From Neobacillus fumarioli NBRC 102428 (GTDB taxonomy: Bacteria; Bacillota; Bacilli; Bacillales; Cytobacillaceae), in NCBI RefSeq assembly GCF_001591485.1, contig NZ_BCUZ01000022.1:1-33822 (forward strand): a stretch of DNA of 33,822 bases. Reading direction: 5' to 3'. Positions 9,609 to 20,201 of this stretch are shown piece after piece; position 1 is the stretch's first letter, and each line of letters begins with the position of its first letter. The position numbers and the translations under genes are program-made. The notes below the pieces were generated by a model, which had not been told where the DNA came from, searched no databases, and worked only from the letters and a program-made list of their open reading frames with translations.

Positions 9609-9735
9609 CCGAAATTCATCGCCAGAAAACGGTCATTTTAAATTTTATGCATCCTTTTCCATTGCTGTTCATTATTTTCACGAAATAGACATGTCCTATA
9701 TCCTCCTGCCATACAATGATAGAGGGGGATGAGAC

Positions 9736-10668
9736 ATGCTATACATATTTTTATTTGTGCTTTGTATTTTATTATTTATTTTTGGTATGACGATTATTAG
9801 ATTTGGACTATTTAATTTATCTGCCAATAAGCTGAAATATTGGCTGAAAAAGCTGACAAGCACCCCATTAAAAGGGATGCTGACCGGAACATTCATTACG
9901 GCATTATTGCAAAGTAGTTCAGCTGTTATGGTCATTACAATTGGATTGATTTCTGCCCGAATCATGACCTTTCCTCAGTCGATTGGCATTATTCTCGGGA
10001 CCAATATCGGGACAACCTTTAAAACGGAGCTCATTACATTCAAAATTGACGCTGCCCTTGTTCCATTTGCCATAATTGGAGCTGCACTGATGTTGTTTCG
10101 AAACATACGAGCAAGAAGTATCGGTATGCTTTTGTTCGGAATCGCCTCCGTATTTACGGCGATGAAAGGGTTTGAACTATTAGCAAGGCCATTGACCGAC
10201 ATGAAAGCCATTCACCAATTCATTCTTTCCATCAATGATCACACCTTCTTAAGCTTGTTAACAGGCACTATTATAACTGCGATCATCCAATCGAGCACCG
10301 CGATGACGGGAATCACGATGGGATTTTTAACAACTGGACTGTTAAAGCTGGATGCCGGCATCGCTATTGTCCTCGGTGCCAATATTGGCACTTGTATTAC
10401 AGCAGTGATCGCTTCCATTGGCGGGGGTAGTGAATCACGGATGGCCGCCTTTGCTCATGTCTGGCTCAATGTGATTGGTGTCCTTCTGTTTATTCCCCTC
10501 ATTCCGCTGCTTGCAGAGAATGCCTGGCTGTTGGCAGAAAGAAAAGAGGTTCAACTGGCCCATATAAGTGTCATCTTCAATGTTGTTACCTCACTGCTTG
10601 TTTTGCCATTTGCTACAAAATTCGGAGAATTGATATTGTTTTTGCATAATAAAAAAGGACCGAAATAG
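9736..10668 (+). CDS. yqeW: Na/Pi cotransporter family membrane protein
   Basis: Integral membrane protein of the sodium/phosphate symporter (NptA/PNaS) family, 310 residues, in the slot of B. subtilis yqeW between mtaB and rpsU. It shows the family's internal duplication: GTFITALLQSSSAVM (QSSS near 59-62) and GTIITAIIQSSTAM (QSST near 185-188), each followed by a GxNIGT segment (LGTNIGTTF and LGANIGTCI). It lacks the PhoU-like tail of longer members. The substrate is inferred from family only. The ATG at 9736 follows GAGGGGG. It is the only plus-strand gene in this part and converges on mtaB. Confidence 0.9.
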   Translation: MLYIFLFVLCILLFIFGMTIIRFGLFNLSANKLKYWLKKLTSTPLKGMLTGTFITALLQSSSAVMVITIGLISARIMTFPQSIGIILGTNIGTTFKTELITFKIDAALVPFAIIGAALMLFRNIRARSIGMLLFGIASVFTAMKGFELLARPLTDMKAIHQFILSINDHTFLSLLTGTIITAIIQSSTAMTGITMGFLTTGLLKLDAGIAIVLGANIGTCITAVIASIGGGSESRMAAFAHVWLNVIGVLLFIPLIPLLAENAWLLAERKEVQLAHISVIFNVVTSLLVLPFATKFGELILFLHNKKGPK

Positions 10669-10675
10669 GTCCTTT
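10651..10675 (-). terminator. Terminator of mtaB inside the yqeW 3' end
   Basis: Arms AAAGGACC (10654-10661) and GGTCCTTT (10668-10675) with a 6-nt loop. On the minus strand the T-run is the complement of the six A at 10651-10656. The hairpin overlaps the last yqeW codons and begins 1 nt past the mtaB stop. It could also weakly terminate yqeW on plus. Confidence 0.75.
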
Positions 10676-12049
10676 CTAGATAGCAGCTTGTTCTTTTGCT
10701 AATAACTGATCTTTTAATGAAGAACGACCTTCGATTACGCGAACAAATTGTCCCTCATTATACGGATAGCCTGCTTTTGTTATTTTCACTTTGACAATTT
10801 TGCCAATCATGTCTTCTGTAGCCTTGAAGACCACTTTCATATAATTATCTGTATACCCTTCATAAAGACCGGAATTTGGATCTTCTTTGTATTTGTCTTC
10901 AGGAATCACTTCAAGAACTTCACCTTCGAATTGGGAAGCATATTCTTTTGCTAATTGGTCAGATAACGCAATTAAGCGGTGAACCCGGTCATTTTTAATT
11001 TCTTCATCAATTTGGTTTTCCATTCGCGCGGCAGGAGTTCCAGTCCGCTTAGAATATGGAAAAACATGAAGTTCAGAGAATTTATGTTCCTTTATGAATT
11101 GGTAGGTTTCCATAAATTCTTCTTCTGTTTCTCCCGGAAATCCGACAATAACATCCGACGTAATAGCAAGACCTGGAAGTACTTCTTTTAAACGTTCCAA
11201 TCTTTCCGCGAAAAATTCCATTGTATATTTTCGTCGCATTCTTTTTAGAACGGTATTCGAACCTGATTGAAGCGGAATATGCAAGTGACGAACAATAATA
11301 TTGGAATGTTTAATTACTTCAATTACTTCATCCGTAATCTGGCTTGCTTCGATAGATGAAATACGCAACCGCTCGATCCCTTTGACTTCAGCCTCCAAAT
11401 CTTTTAACAGCATGGCAAGGTTATAATCTTTCATGTCTTCACCATAACCGCCTGTATGAATACCTGTCAAAACGATTTCTTTATAGCCTGCATCCACAAG
11501 CTGCTGTGCCTGGCGGATAACCTCTTTCGGGTCACGCGATCTCATCAAGCCGCGGGCCCATGGAATAATACAAAAGGTGCAAAAGTTGTTACAGCCTTCT
11601 TGAATTTTTAATGAAGCACGGGTTCGATCAGTAAAAGCAGGGACATCTAGTTCTTCATAAACACGGTTTTTCATTATATTTCCTACACCATTGATCGGCT
11701 GACGCTCCCGTTTAAATTGCTCGATATATTCAAGCATTTTCACACGATCCTGCGTGCCTACAACTATATCAACGCCAGGAATGGCCAAAATTTCTGCCGG
11801 AGATGTTTGGGCATAGCACCCTGTAACACAAATTACAGCATCGGGATTTTTCCTGATGGCCCGGCGAATTATTTGTCGGCTTTTTTTATCTCCGGTATTA
11901 GTTACCGTACAAGTGTTAATGACATATACATCGGAAATTGATTCGAAATCAACCCGTTCATAGCCTTCATGCTTAAACAATTGCCAAATGGCTTCTGTTT
12001 CGTAGTGGTTTACTTTACATCCAAGTGTATGAAACGCAACTGTTGGCAT
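10676..12049 (-). CDS. mtaB: tRNA t6A37 methylthiotransferase MtaB
   Basis: A radical-SAM enzyme that adds a methylthio group to t6A37 (giving ms2t6A) in tRNAs reading ANN codons. The 457-residue protein has the N-terminal UPF0004 domain with cluster cysteines in TLGCKVNHYETEA (C11), INTCTVTN (C47) and VTGCYA (C78). The radical-SAM motif CNNFCTFC (C153, C157, C160) and a C-terminal TRAM region (about 375-440) follow. It corresponds to yqeV of B. subtilis and is the last gene of the hrcA-grpE-dnaK-dnaJ-prmA-rsmE-mtaB array, 7 nt after rsmE. It ends at a terminator shared with convergent yqeW. Confidence 0.96.
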   Translation of the reverse strand: MPTVAFHTLGCKVNHYETEAIWQLFKHEGYERVDFESISDVYVINTCTVTNTGDKKSRQIIRRAIRKNPDAVICVTGCYAQTSPAEILAIPGVDIVVGTQDRVKMLEYIEQFKRERQPINGVGNIMKNRVYEELDVPAFTDRTRASLKIQEGCNNFCTFCIIPWARGLMRSRDPKEVIRQAQQLVDAGYKEIVLTGIHTGGYGEDMKDYNLAMLLKDLEAEVKGIERLRISSIEASQITDEVIEVIKHSNIIVRHLHIPLQSGSNTVLKRMRRKYTMEFFAERLERLKEVLPGLAITSDVIVGFPGETEEEFMETYQFIKEHKFSELHVFPYSKRTGTPAARMENQIDEEIKNDRVHRLIALSDQLAKEYASQFEGEVLEVIPEDKYKEDPNSGLYEGYTDNYMKVVFKATEDMIGKIVKVKITKAGYPYNEGQFVRVIEGRSSLKDQLLAKEQAAI

Positions 12050-12056
12050 TCAAAAC

Positions 12057-12806
12057 TCACCTCAGTAGTTCAAAATGATAAGAAATGGCCGCGAGTGAAT
12101 ACAATGGAGCCGTTTCCGTCCGTAATATGCGTGGACCTAATCCGCAAAGAAGAAATCCATGCTCCTTTAAGGCCTGTACTTCTTCAGCGGATAAACCGCC
12201 TTCAGGACCAAATACAATAAGGAGTGATTCCCCTTTTTTAATTTGTTGAAGCGTTGACGAAAATACAGAAATTTCGCCATTTCTGCTTTCCTCTTCAAAG
12301 GCAGCCAGTTTATATTGAAATTTCTCGCCGTAAGTAAGCAAGTCTTTAAACCTTAACGGACTAATAATTTCCGGAACAGCGGTGCGATGGGATTGTTCAG
12401 CAGCTTCTTTGGCGATCTTTTGCCATCTTTCCAATTTCTTTGCAGCTTTTTTCTCATCCCACTTGACGACAGAGCGCTGCGCAGTATATGGGATAAATTG
12501 ATGGGCCCCCAATTCAGTCCCTTTTTGAATAATCCATTCCAATTTATCCCCTTTTGGCAGCCCGCTTGCGATCGTAACGGAAATCGGTAGTTCCGAATTC
12601 TCTTCCTTCCATTGTACAACGTCTGCAACGACTCTTTCATCGGTAATTTCTGCAAGCCGGCAAACAGCTGAGTTTCCTTCAGGGGCTACACAAATGATTG
12701 ATTCGCCAATATGCATACGCATAACCTTTACAATATGATAATAGTCATCTCCCGTAATGAAAAATCGGCCGTCACTTGCCCCCTGATCTACAAAGTAGCG
12801 TTGCAC
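12057..12806 (-). CDS. rsmE: 16S rRNA m3U1498 methyltransferase RsmE
   Basis: SPOUT-class SAM-dependent enzyme that methylates N3 of U1498 in 16S rRNA. Visible features are the PUA-like N-terminus (VQRYF...GDDYYHIVKVMRM), SGLPKGDKLEWIIQKGTELG, and the trefoil-knot motifs IVFGPEGGLSAEEV and GLGPRILRTETAPL. I favour the GTG at 12806 because relatives begin M-QRYF and AAAGGG sits 6 nt upstream; an in-frame ATG at 12830 with a weaker site would add eight residues. It is yqeU of B. subtilis. A terminator-like hairpin separates it from prmA upstream, while mtaB follows after 7 nt. Confidence 0.95.
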   Translation of the reverse strand: MQRYFVDQGASDGRFFITGDDYYHIVKVMRMHIGESIICVAPEGNSAVCRLAEITDERVVADVVQWKEENSELPISVTIASGLPKGDKLEWIIQKGTELGAHQFIPYTAQRSVVKWDEKKAAKKLERWQKIAKEAAEQSHRTAVPEIISPLRFKDLLTYGEKFQYKLAAFEEESRNGEISVFSSTLQQIKKGESLLIVFGPEGGLSAEEVQALKEHGFLLCGLGPRILRTETAPLYSLAAISYHFELLR

Positions 12807-12865
12807 ACGATGCACCCTTTCTTCAAACATTTTACTCTTTCTGTTGCTAAATTTATAGAAAAAAA

Positions 12866-12893
12866 TATAAAAAGGGGTAAATCCCCTTTTTTA
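12866..12893 (-). terminator. Terminator-like hairpin between prmA and rsmE
   Basis: Arms AAAAAGGGG (12869-12877) and CCCCTTTTT (12883-12891) with a 5-nt loop. On the minus strand it reads as a stem ending in T5 and continuing ATATTTTTT. It lies 3-6 nt past the prmA stop, inside the otherwise continuous heat-shock array, so it probably reduces rather than abolishes rsmE-mtaB expression unless another promoter exists. Confidence 0.75.
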
Positions 12894-12896
12894 TCA

Positions 12897-13838
12897 TTAT
12901 AGCCTTTTGGCGATCATTGCAACCCAATCTTCCATTAAAATCGTTTCAGTAATTTCAAAGCCAGCCGCTATTAAGGCATCCTTTACCTGATCTTTTTTAG
13001 GATGAATGATTCCCGATGTTATAAATGTTCCGCCTCGTTTCAGAACATTGGCAGCTTGGTCCGTAAATCTTAAAATCACTTCGGCTAAAATATTGGCCAC
13101 TATGACATCTGAAGAGTTTTCTTCCACATTATCAAGCAGATTGTTTTGCGAAACCGTAATTCGATCATTCACTTTGTTTAATTTGGCATTAATTCTTGCT
13201 ATGTTTACGGCAACTTCGTCAAGATCATATGCCCGAATGCTTCGCGCCCCAAGCATGGCCGCGGCTATACTCAGAACTCCTGATCCGGTTCCTACATCAA
13301 TGACCGTATCTCCCGGCTGAACTGTACTTTCAAGTGCTTGAATACACATGACGGTCGTTGGATGTGTTCCGGTACCGAACGCCATCCCCGGGTCCAATTC
13401 AATAATCAATTCATCACTGCTGACGGGATTATACATTTCCCACGTTGGCACAATCGTGAACCGTTCAGAGATTTTCACCGGGTGATAATATTTCTTCCAG
13501 GCTGTTGCCCATTCTTCTTCATTCACTTCACTAATTGTTACTTTGTTTAGCCCGATATCAATATCATAAATCATAAGATTATTAATGGATTCCTTTATCG
13601 CTTCCACCGTTTCTCCCAAGAAACTGTTTACCGGTAGATAAGCCTTTATGATGACGCCTTCTTCCGGATAATCATCTGGATTGAGTTGGTAGATTTCCCC
13701 ATATTGATCTTCTCTTGTCTTTGTCAGCTCAAAGCGATCTTCAATCACGACTCCGCTTGCTCCGGCTTCGTGCAGGATATTTGATATCGGTTCAACCGCT
13801 TCATTTGTTGTGTGGATACTGATTTCAGACCATTTCAT
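12897..13838 (-). CDS. prmA: Ribosomal protein L11 methyltransferase
   Basis: SAM-dependent enzyme that methylates ribosomal protein L11. The 313-residue protein has the N-terminal L11-binding domain ([20 protein letters not shown]), the linker [30 protein letters not shown], and the SAM motif [12 protein letters not shown] (about 179-190) with VANILAEVI downstream. I chose the ATG at 13838, which matches relatives' MKWSE- start and has GGAG 9 nt upstream; the TTG at 13853 lacks usable spacing. It is yqeT in B. subtilis. It follows dnaJ by 18 nt in the heat-shock operon and is followed by a terminator-like hairpin. Confidence 0.96.
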   Translation of the reverse strand: MKWSEISIHTTNEAVEPISNILHEAGASGVVIEDRFELTKTREDQYGEIYQLNPDDYPEEGVIIKAYLPVNSFLGETVEAIKESINNLMIYDIDIGLNKVTISEVNEEEWATAWKKYYHPVKISERFTIVPTWEMYNPVSSDELIIELDPGMAFGTGTHPTTVMCIQALESTVQPGDTVIDVGTGSGVLSIAAAMLGARSIRAYDLDEVAVNIARINAKLNKVNDRITVSQNNLLDNVEENSSDVIVANILAEVILRFTDQAANVLKRGGTFITSGIIHPKKDQVKDALIAAGFEITETILMEDWVAMIAKRL

Positions 13839-13856
13839 TTCTACCAACTCCAATCC

Positions 13857-14984
13857 TTATTCGCCTTTAAAGGCCCGTTTTACTTTTGAGAAAAAACTTT
13901 CTTCATGATCACCCATAGGTGCTGAACCGCTTGCTTCGCCAAATTCTCTAAGCAACTGTTTCTGTTTTTCGCTCAGCTTTGTAGGTGTAATCACCCGCAC
14001 TTCAATATGCTGGTCACCAATTCCGTAGCCTCGAACATTCGGCACGCCCTTTCCTTTTAAGCGGAATTTGGTTCCCGTTTGTGTTCCTGCCGGTATTTTT
14101 AATTTTACTTTGCCGTGCAATGTTGGTACTTCGATTTCCGCACCCAATGCTGCCTGTACAAATGTGATCGGCATTTCACAATAGATGTCATCTTCATCTC
14201 TCTCAAAGAACTCATGTCTGCGGACATGGAAGATGACATAAAGATCTCCGGCCGGTCCGCCGTTAATACCGGCTTCTCCTTGTCCAGCCATGCGCAGCTG
14301 CTGCCCATCATCAATTCCTGCAGGGATTTTCACATGGATTTTCCGGCGTTTTTTCACTTTGCCAAGCCCGCCGCAAGTGGAACATTTTTGTTTAATTTCC
14401 TTCCCTGTACCGTTGCAGTATTGACAAGTCCGGCGATTGACAATTCTGCCAAAAGGAGTATTTTGTTCAACACTAATTTGACCTGTACCATTACAATGCC
14501 GGCAGGTTTCCGGTTTTGTTCCTGGTTTTGCCCCTGAACCATGACAGGTTTCACATGTTTCTTCACGAGGAATTTCAATATCGGTTTCCTTACCAAATGC
14601 CGCTTCTTCAAAAGAAATAGTCATCGTATATTGCAGGTCGGCACCTTGCCTTGGGGCATTCGGGTCTCTTCTACGCGATCCGCCGCCAAAAAAGGTATTG
14701 AAAATATCTTCAAAACCGCCGAAACCGCCAAAATCCGCTCCCCCAAATCCGCCAAATCCTTGATTTGGATCCGCATGACCGAATTGATCATAGTTTGCCC
14801 TTTTCTGATCATCACTTAATACTTCATAAGCTTCCGTTATTTCTTTAAATTTTTCGGCTGCATCCGGCTCTTTATTAATATCTGGATGATATTTTTTCGA
14901 CAGCTTACGATAAGCCTTCTTTATTTCATCTTTAGAAGCGCCCTTGGAAACCCCTAGCACTTCATAGTAATCCCGTTTACTCAT
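13857..14984 (-). CDS. dnaJ: Co-chaperone DnaJ (Hsp40)
   Basis: DnaJ delivers unfolded clients to DnaK and stimulates its ATPase. The 375-residue protein has the J domain with HPD at residues 33-35, a Gly/Phe-rich linker (about 75-110), four zinc repeats [24 protein letters not shown] and CSTCGGLG (about 145-215), and two C-terminal client-binding domains. I start at the ATG at 14984 because all relatives begin [14 protein letters not shown] ribosome site lies 8 nt upstream. It is separated from dnaK by about 290 nt that hold a hairpin and a possible sigma-A promoter, so dnaJ may be expressed partly apart from dnaK. Confidence 0.98.
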   Translation of the reverse strand: MSKRDYYEVLGVSKGASKDEIKKAYRKLSKKYHPDINKEPDAAEKFKEITEAYEVLSDDQKRANYDQFGHADPNQGFGGFGGADFGGFGGFEDIFNTFFGGGSRRRDPNAPRQGADLQYTMTISFEEAAFGKETDIEIPREETCETCHGSGAKPGTKPETCRHCNGTGQISVEQNTPFGRIVNRRTCQYCNGTGKEIKQKCSTCGGLGKVKKRRKIHVKIPAGIDDGQQLRMAGQGEAGINGGPAGDLYVIFHVRRHEFFERDEDDIYCEMPITFVQAALGAEIEVPTLHGKVKLKIPAGTQTGTKFRLKGKGVPNVRGYGIGDQHIEVRVITPTKLSEKQKQLLREFGEASGSAPMGDHEESFFSKVKRAFKGE

Positions 14985-15017
14985 GATTACCACTCCCGAA
15001 TCTGTCACATAAAGATT

Positions 15018-15047
15018 ATTTTAACACCCTAAAGAACTGTATCGCAA
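15018..15047 (-). promoter_or_regulatory. Possible internal sigma-A promoter before dnaJ
   Basis: TTGCGA (15042-15047) and TAAAAT (15018-15023) on the minus strand, 18 nt apart, about 30 nt upstream of dnaJ. The -10 has one mismatch and the -35 two. From memory B. subtilis also has a vegetative internal promoter in this operon giving a transcript that starts with dnaJ, which supports the reading. Confidence 0.5.
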
Positions 15048-15130
15048 TAGAAAAACACCATTAGATAAGAAAAGCTTATAGGGCGAAGACAGATTTTTTT
15101 CAAAGTTATGCTTTCATATCAGCTAACATA

Positions 15131-15170
15131 GAAAAAGCCAAAGCCTGCTTAGACTGACTTTGACTTTTTC
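15131..15170 (-). terminator. Terminator-like hairpin between dnaK and dnaJ
   Basis: On the minus strand GAAAAAGTCAAAGTC (15156-15170) pairs with GGCTTTGGCTTTTTC (15131-15145), giving a 15-bp stem with a few G-U pairs and a 10-nt loop. The 3' arm itself ends in a T-run. It lies about 105 nt beyond dnaK. It may partly terminate or act as a processing/stability hairpin that makes dnaK more abundant than dnaJ. Confidence 0.6.
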
Positions 15171-15275
15171 TAAAACTAACACTAAAAGTAACCGTCAAGC
15201 TCTTTTCATCGAGCTATAACAGTATAGACACTCACGATCAAAAAACTATTTGCTATCTTCGAAACAAATCTTGCT

Positions 15276-17138
<1,863 letters not shown>

Positions 17139-17732
17139 CTATGATTGGTTTACCTTCACCATTGCAGGCCGGATAACCCGATCTTTTAATAAATAGCCTT
17201 TTTGGAATTCTTCGATCACAATATTTGCCCCGAAGTTTTCATCTTCACCTTGCATAACGGCATGATGCTTGTGGGGGTCAAACTCTTTGCCGACCGCTTC
17301 AATGATTTCAATGCCTTCTTTTTTCAAAGCGTCTATAAGGCTGCGGTAGACCATATCCATACCTTGAAGCAAAGTCTTTGTTTGATCATTGTCAGCTTCG
17401 ACTGCCAATGCTCTTTCAAAGTTATCTATAACAGGAAGTAAATCCGTAATCAGTTTTTGTGCCCGATATTTTTCACTTGCTTCTTGTTCTAATCTTGTAC
17501 GTCTGCGGAAGTTATCAAAATCAGCCTGCAGGCGCAAATAACGGTTTTCCATTTCTTCCAATTGTGCTTTTAAGTTGTTAATTTCCTGAAGTTTTTCTTC
17601 CTGGTCATTTGGTATTGATTCCGCTTTTTGATTTGACTGAACAACCTCATCAGCTTCATTTTCTCCAGTAAGTTCAACATTTTCTTGGTTTTCCATTTCT
17701 TCATTTAGTGAAGATTTTTTTTCATTCGTCAA
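17139..17732 (-). CDS. grpE: Nucleotide exchange factor GrpE
   Basis: GrpE releases ADP from DnaK and resets the chaperone cycle. The protein is about 197 residues. An acidic disordered N-terminus (to about 50) precedes a long coiled coil ([20 protein letters not shown]) and the C-terminal beta domain with [20 protein letters not shown] and [17 protein letters not shown] favour the TTG at 17732, 8 nt after GGGAGG, since the upstream GTG at 17741 overlaps that ribosome site. It is the second gene of the hrcA operon; a 9-bp hairpin lies in the hrcA-grpE gap. Confidence 0.97.
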   Translation of the reverse strand: MTNEKKSSLNEEMENQENVELTGENEADEVVQSNQKAESIPNDQEEKLQEINNLKAQLEEMENRYLRLQADFDNFRRRTRLEQEASEKYRAQKLITDLLPVIDNFERALAVEADNDQTKTLLQGMDMVYRSLIDALKKEGIEIIEAVGKEFDPHKHHAVMQGEDENFGANIVIEEFQKGYLLKDRVIRPAMVKVNQS

Positions 17733-17796
17733 CTTACTCACCTCCCTTAAATGTTTTTTTCATTTATCATAAAGATACATAATGACATGGTAATAT

Positions 17797-17821
17797 GGGT
17801 GAAATGACAAGAATTTCACCC
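17797..17821 (-). other. Hairpin in hrcA-grpE intergenic mRNA
   Basis: Perfect arms GGGTGAAAT (17797-17805) and ATTTCACCC (17813-17821) with a 7-nt loop, 20 nt after the hrcA stop. No T-run follows on the minus strand, so it is more likely an mRNA stability or processing structure than a terminator. Confidence 0.5.
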
Positions 17822-17840
17822 TTACTCAATATTGCCAGTG

Positions 17841-18869
17841 TCATTCACTTTGATACAATTTAGTTAAAACTGCAGTTAAATCTCTGCTGAAAAATTGCAG
17901 TAAACTAATCACCCGCGAATACTCCATCCTTGTAGGACCAAGAATTGCAATCGTGCCGAGTTTTTCATCCCCCGCGGAATAAGTGGCCGTGATCAGGCTA
18001 CATTCTTCCATCGCGCTAATATTATTCTCACTGCCAATCTTTACATGGATTCCTTTTGCGTTGTTTCTTAAATTGGAGATCCATTCTTCCTGGTCAATGA
18101 TGGTCAGCAAATTACGTATCTTTGTAATATCATGAAATTCCGGCATGCTTAACATATTCATCTTGCCGCCAAAAAAAAGTTTTTCCGTGACCGGCACCTT
18201 TAACAGCTGGGCGAGCGTGTGGAGCATCACGTCATGTTCATGAATATGCTGCTTTAACAACACAGCCACTTCTTTATAAATTTTATCGTTTAAGTCCTCA
18301 ACCGGTACCCCTGTTAAACGTTCATTTAAGATATTGACGATTTTTTCAATATCGCTGGCATCAACCGAAGCCGGCAACGACAATGTTCTGTTCTCGACAT
18401 GTCCTGTATCTGTTACGAAAATGGCCACTGCTGTATCTTTATTTAAAGGAATGATTTGAATCTTTTTTAATTTATTTTCGCTGACAGCTGGTCCTAGCAC
18501 AATAGATGTGTAATTCGTCAGGTCAGACAAAATCTTTGCCGATTTTTGAATGATTTTTTCAAATTCAAAAATCTTTTCAGCAAAAATCGATTTAATAACA
18601 GAAATGTCGTGCTTTGTTAACACTTGAGGCGAAAGCAAATGATCGACATAGTATCGATAACCTTTTTCAGATGGAACACGACCTGATGAAGTATGCGTCT
18701 TCTCTAGGTAACCCATTTCTTCAAGATCGGCCATTTCATTACGGATGGTTGCCGAACTAAAAGTAATTCCTTCTTTTTTCGACAAACTTCTAGAGCCGAC
18801 AGGTTGTGCAGATCGAATAAAGTCATCAACGATAACCTGAAGAATTAACAATTGACGATCTGTTAACAA
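17841..18869 (-). CDS. hrcA: Heat-inducible transcription repressor HrcA
   Basis: HrcA represses class I heat-shock genes by binding CIRCE operators; GroEL keeps it active. The 342-residue protein has the N-terminal winged-helix domain ([50 protein letters not shown]) and the dimerisation/GAF-like domain with [15 protein letters not shown] and [16 protein letters not shown]. Translation starts at TTG (18867-18869), about 7 nt after GAGGTG. A perfect CIRCE lies about 16 nt upstream, so the gene represses its own operon (hrcA-grpE-dnaK-dnaJ-prmA-rsmE-mtaB). Confidence 0.97.
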   Translation of the reverse strand: MLTDRQLLILQVIVDDFIRSAQPVGSRSLSKKEGITFSSATIRNEMADLEEMGYLEKTHTSSGRVPSEKGYRYYVDHLLSPQVLTKHDISVIKSIFAEKIFEFEKIIQKSAKILSDLTNYTSIVLGPAVSENKLKKIQIIPLNKDTAVAIFVTDTGHVENRTLSLPASVDASDIEKIVNILNERLTGVPVEDLNDKIYKEVAVLLKQHIHEHDVMLHTLAQLLKVPVTEKLFFGGKMNMLSMPEFHDITKIRNLLTIIDQEEWISNLRNNAKGIHVKIGSENNISAMEECSLITATYSAGDEKLGTIAILGPTRMEYSRVISLLQFFSRDLTAVLTKLYQSE

Positions 18870-18884
18870 CTAGCATCACCTCTG

Positions 18885-18911
18885 TTAGCACTCATCAATT
18901 GAGAGTGCTAA
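18885..18911 (-). promoter_or_regulatory. CIRCE operator (HrcA binding site)
   Basis: Perfect inverted repeat TTAGCACTC (18885-18893), 9-nt spacer, GAGTGCTAA (18903-18911). This exactly matches the CIRCE consensus. It lies in the untranslated leader between the operon promoter and hrcA, the standard arrangement for repression by HrcA. Confidence 0.98.
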
Positions 18912-18921
18912 TTATACTAAT

Positions 18922-18950
18922 AAATTATCAAAAAGGAGGGATAGTGTCAA
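18922..18950 (-). promoter_or_regulatory. Sigma-A promoter of the hrcA-dnaK operon
   Basis: Perfect TTGACA (18945-18950) and TAATTT (18922-18927) on the minus strand with 17 nt between. The predicted start falls just before or at the CIRCE element, consistent with HrcA blocking transcription. Confidence 0.85.
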
Positions 18951-18977
18951 TCTATAAACTCCTTAAAAACACAAAAA

Positions 18978-20117
18978 CTAAACAACACCTAAAAAAACTT
19001 GGAACACTTCATTTCCTAAAAGACGTCCCTGTTTAGTTAAATATATATAATCATCCTTCACTTCTATCCATTGTTTCGCGAGTAATTCGTTTATTGGATC
19101 TTCAAATAACTGTAAGGGATTCTTGGCAAATTTTCTATTAAAATGGGTAATCGATATCCCTTTCGTTTTCCGCAATCCTAAGAACATTTCTTCCTCCATT
19201 TGCTCTGCCAACGTCACATAATGATTTTCTATGATCGGTTCTCTGCCGCTGTTAATCTTCTCAATATATTTTTTAACCGGACCGATATTCGATCTTCTAA
19301 ATCCATTTACATAACTATGGGCTCCTGCGCCAAAACCATAATAGAATTCGTTATTCCAATAGGTTAGGTTATGCTTGCTTTCATAGCCAGGCTTAGCAAA
19401 ATTGCTGATTTCATATTGACGGAAACCGTGTTTTTCCATTTCTTCCATAAGCATTTCATACATCTGTGCTTCGATATCTTCACCTGGCGTCGGCAGTTTT
19501 CCTTTCTTCATTAAATTATAAAATACAGTTTTGGGTTCAATCATTAATGAATAGGCCGAATAATGAGGAATATCCAGAGAAAAAGCTTCTCTTAATGTTT
19601 CTTTAAAATCAGCAATAGTTTGCGTTGGCAAACTAAACATAAGGTCGACACTTATATTATCAAATCCAACTTTTTTCGCAGCCGTAACTGTTTGATACAC
19701 ATCTTCTGAGCGGTGAACCCGGCCGATTCGTTCTAATAAATCATGATTAAAAGTTTGAACACCTAAACTGAGACGGTTGACGCCCGCATCCTTTAATATT
19801 TGCAGTTTATTTTTCGTTAAATCACCCGGATTGGCTTCAAAAGTAAACTCAACTATCCCGTTTTGCGGAAGAGTGCGGTTCATAATTTGGCAAAACCGAT
19901 CAAGCTGACGCTCATTCAAGGAAGTCGGTGTACCGCCGCCAACAAAAATAGTCTTTAGGCCATCAGTCGGAAAAGCTTCAAGCGTCATGATGATTTCTTT
20001 TTCAATGGACTTTAAATAGTCATCGACAGGCTGCCCTTTTAAAAATACCTTATTAAAATCGCAATAATGGCAAATATGTTCGCAAAATGGTATATGAAGA
20101 TAGGCCGCTTTAATCAT
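18978..20117 (-). CDS. hemW: Heme chaperone HemW (radical SAM, HemN-like)
   Basis: Cytoplasmic radical-SAM protein of the HemW group, which binds heme and passes it to acceptor proteins; older annotations call it oxygen-independent coproporphyrinogen oxidase. The 379-residue protein has HIPFCEHICHYCDF with the cluster cysteines C12, C16 and C19, then IFVGGGTPTSLN, EANPGDLT and RLSLGVQTF. A C-terminal HemW domain ends LGNEVFQVFLG. I start at the ATG at 20117 because relatives begin M-K-A-Y-x-HIPFC; the ribosome site (GAAGGTG) is about 12 nt away, rather distant. It follows lepA, separated by a terminator. Confidence 0.95.
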   Translation of the reverse strand: MIKAAYLHIPFCEHICHYCDFNKVFLKGQPVDDYLKSIEKEIIMTLEAFPTDGLKTIFVGGGTPTSLNERQLDRFCQIMNRTLPQNGIVEFTFEANPGDLTKNKLQILKDAGVNRLSLGVQTFNHDLLERIGRVHRSEDVYQTVTAAKKVGFDNISVDLMFSLPTQTIADFKETLREAFSLDIPHYSAYSLMIEPKTVFYNLMKKGKLPTPGEDIEAQMYEMLMEEMEKHGFRQYEISNFAKPGYESKHNLTYWNNEFYYGFGAGAHSYVNGFRRSNIGPVKKYIEKINSGREPIIENHYVTLAEQMEEEMFLGLRKTKGISITHFNRKFAKNPLQLFEDPINELLAKQWIEVKDDYIYLTKQGRLLGNEVFQVFLGVV

Positions 20118-20148
20118 TTTATTTAATACACCTTCTATTCTTAGTAAC

Positions 20149-20197
20149 AAAAAGAGGCAGGAAACCCCGTCAATAAAGGCATCCTTACCTCCTTTTT
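20149..20197 (-). terminator. Intrinsic terminator of lepA
   Basis: On the minus strand AAAAAGGAGGTAAGGA (20182-20197) pairs imperfectly with TCCTGCCTCTTTTT (20149-20162), the 3' arm ending in T5. It lies 5 nt past the lepA stop and 32 nt before hemW, so hemW depends on read-through or on a promoter I cannot identify. Confidence 0.65.
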
Positions 20198-20201
20198 GTG
20201 A

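Noticed and set aside
14115-14537. 140-codon plus-strand frame opposite dnaJ
   Set aside because: It lies wholly antisense to the conserved zinc-finger and C-terminal part of dnaJ and has no recognisable features.
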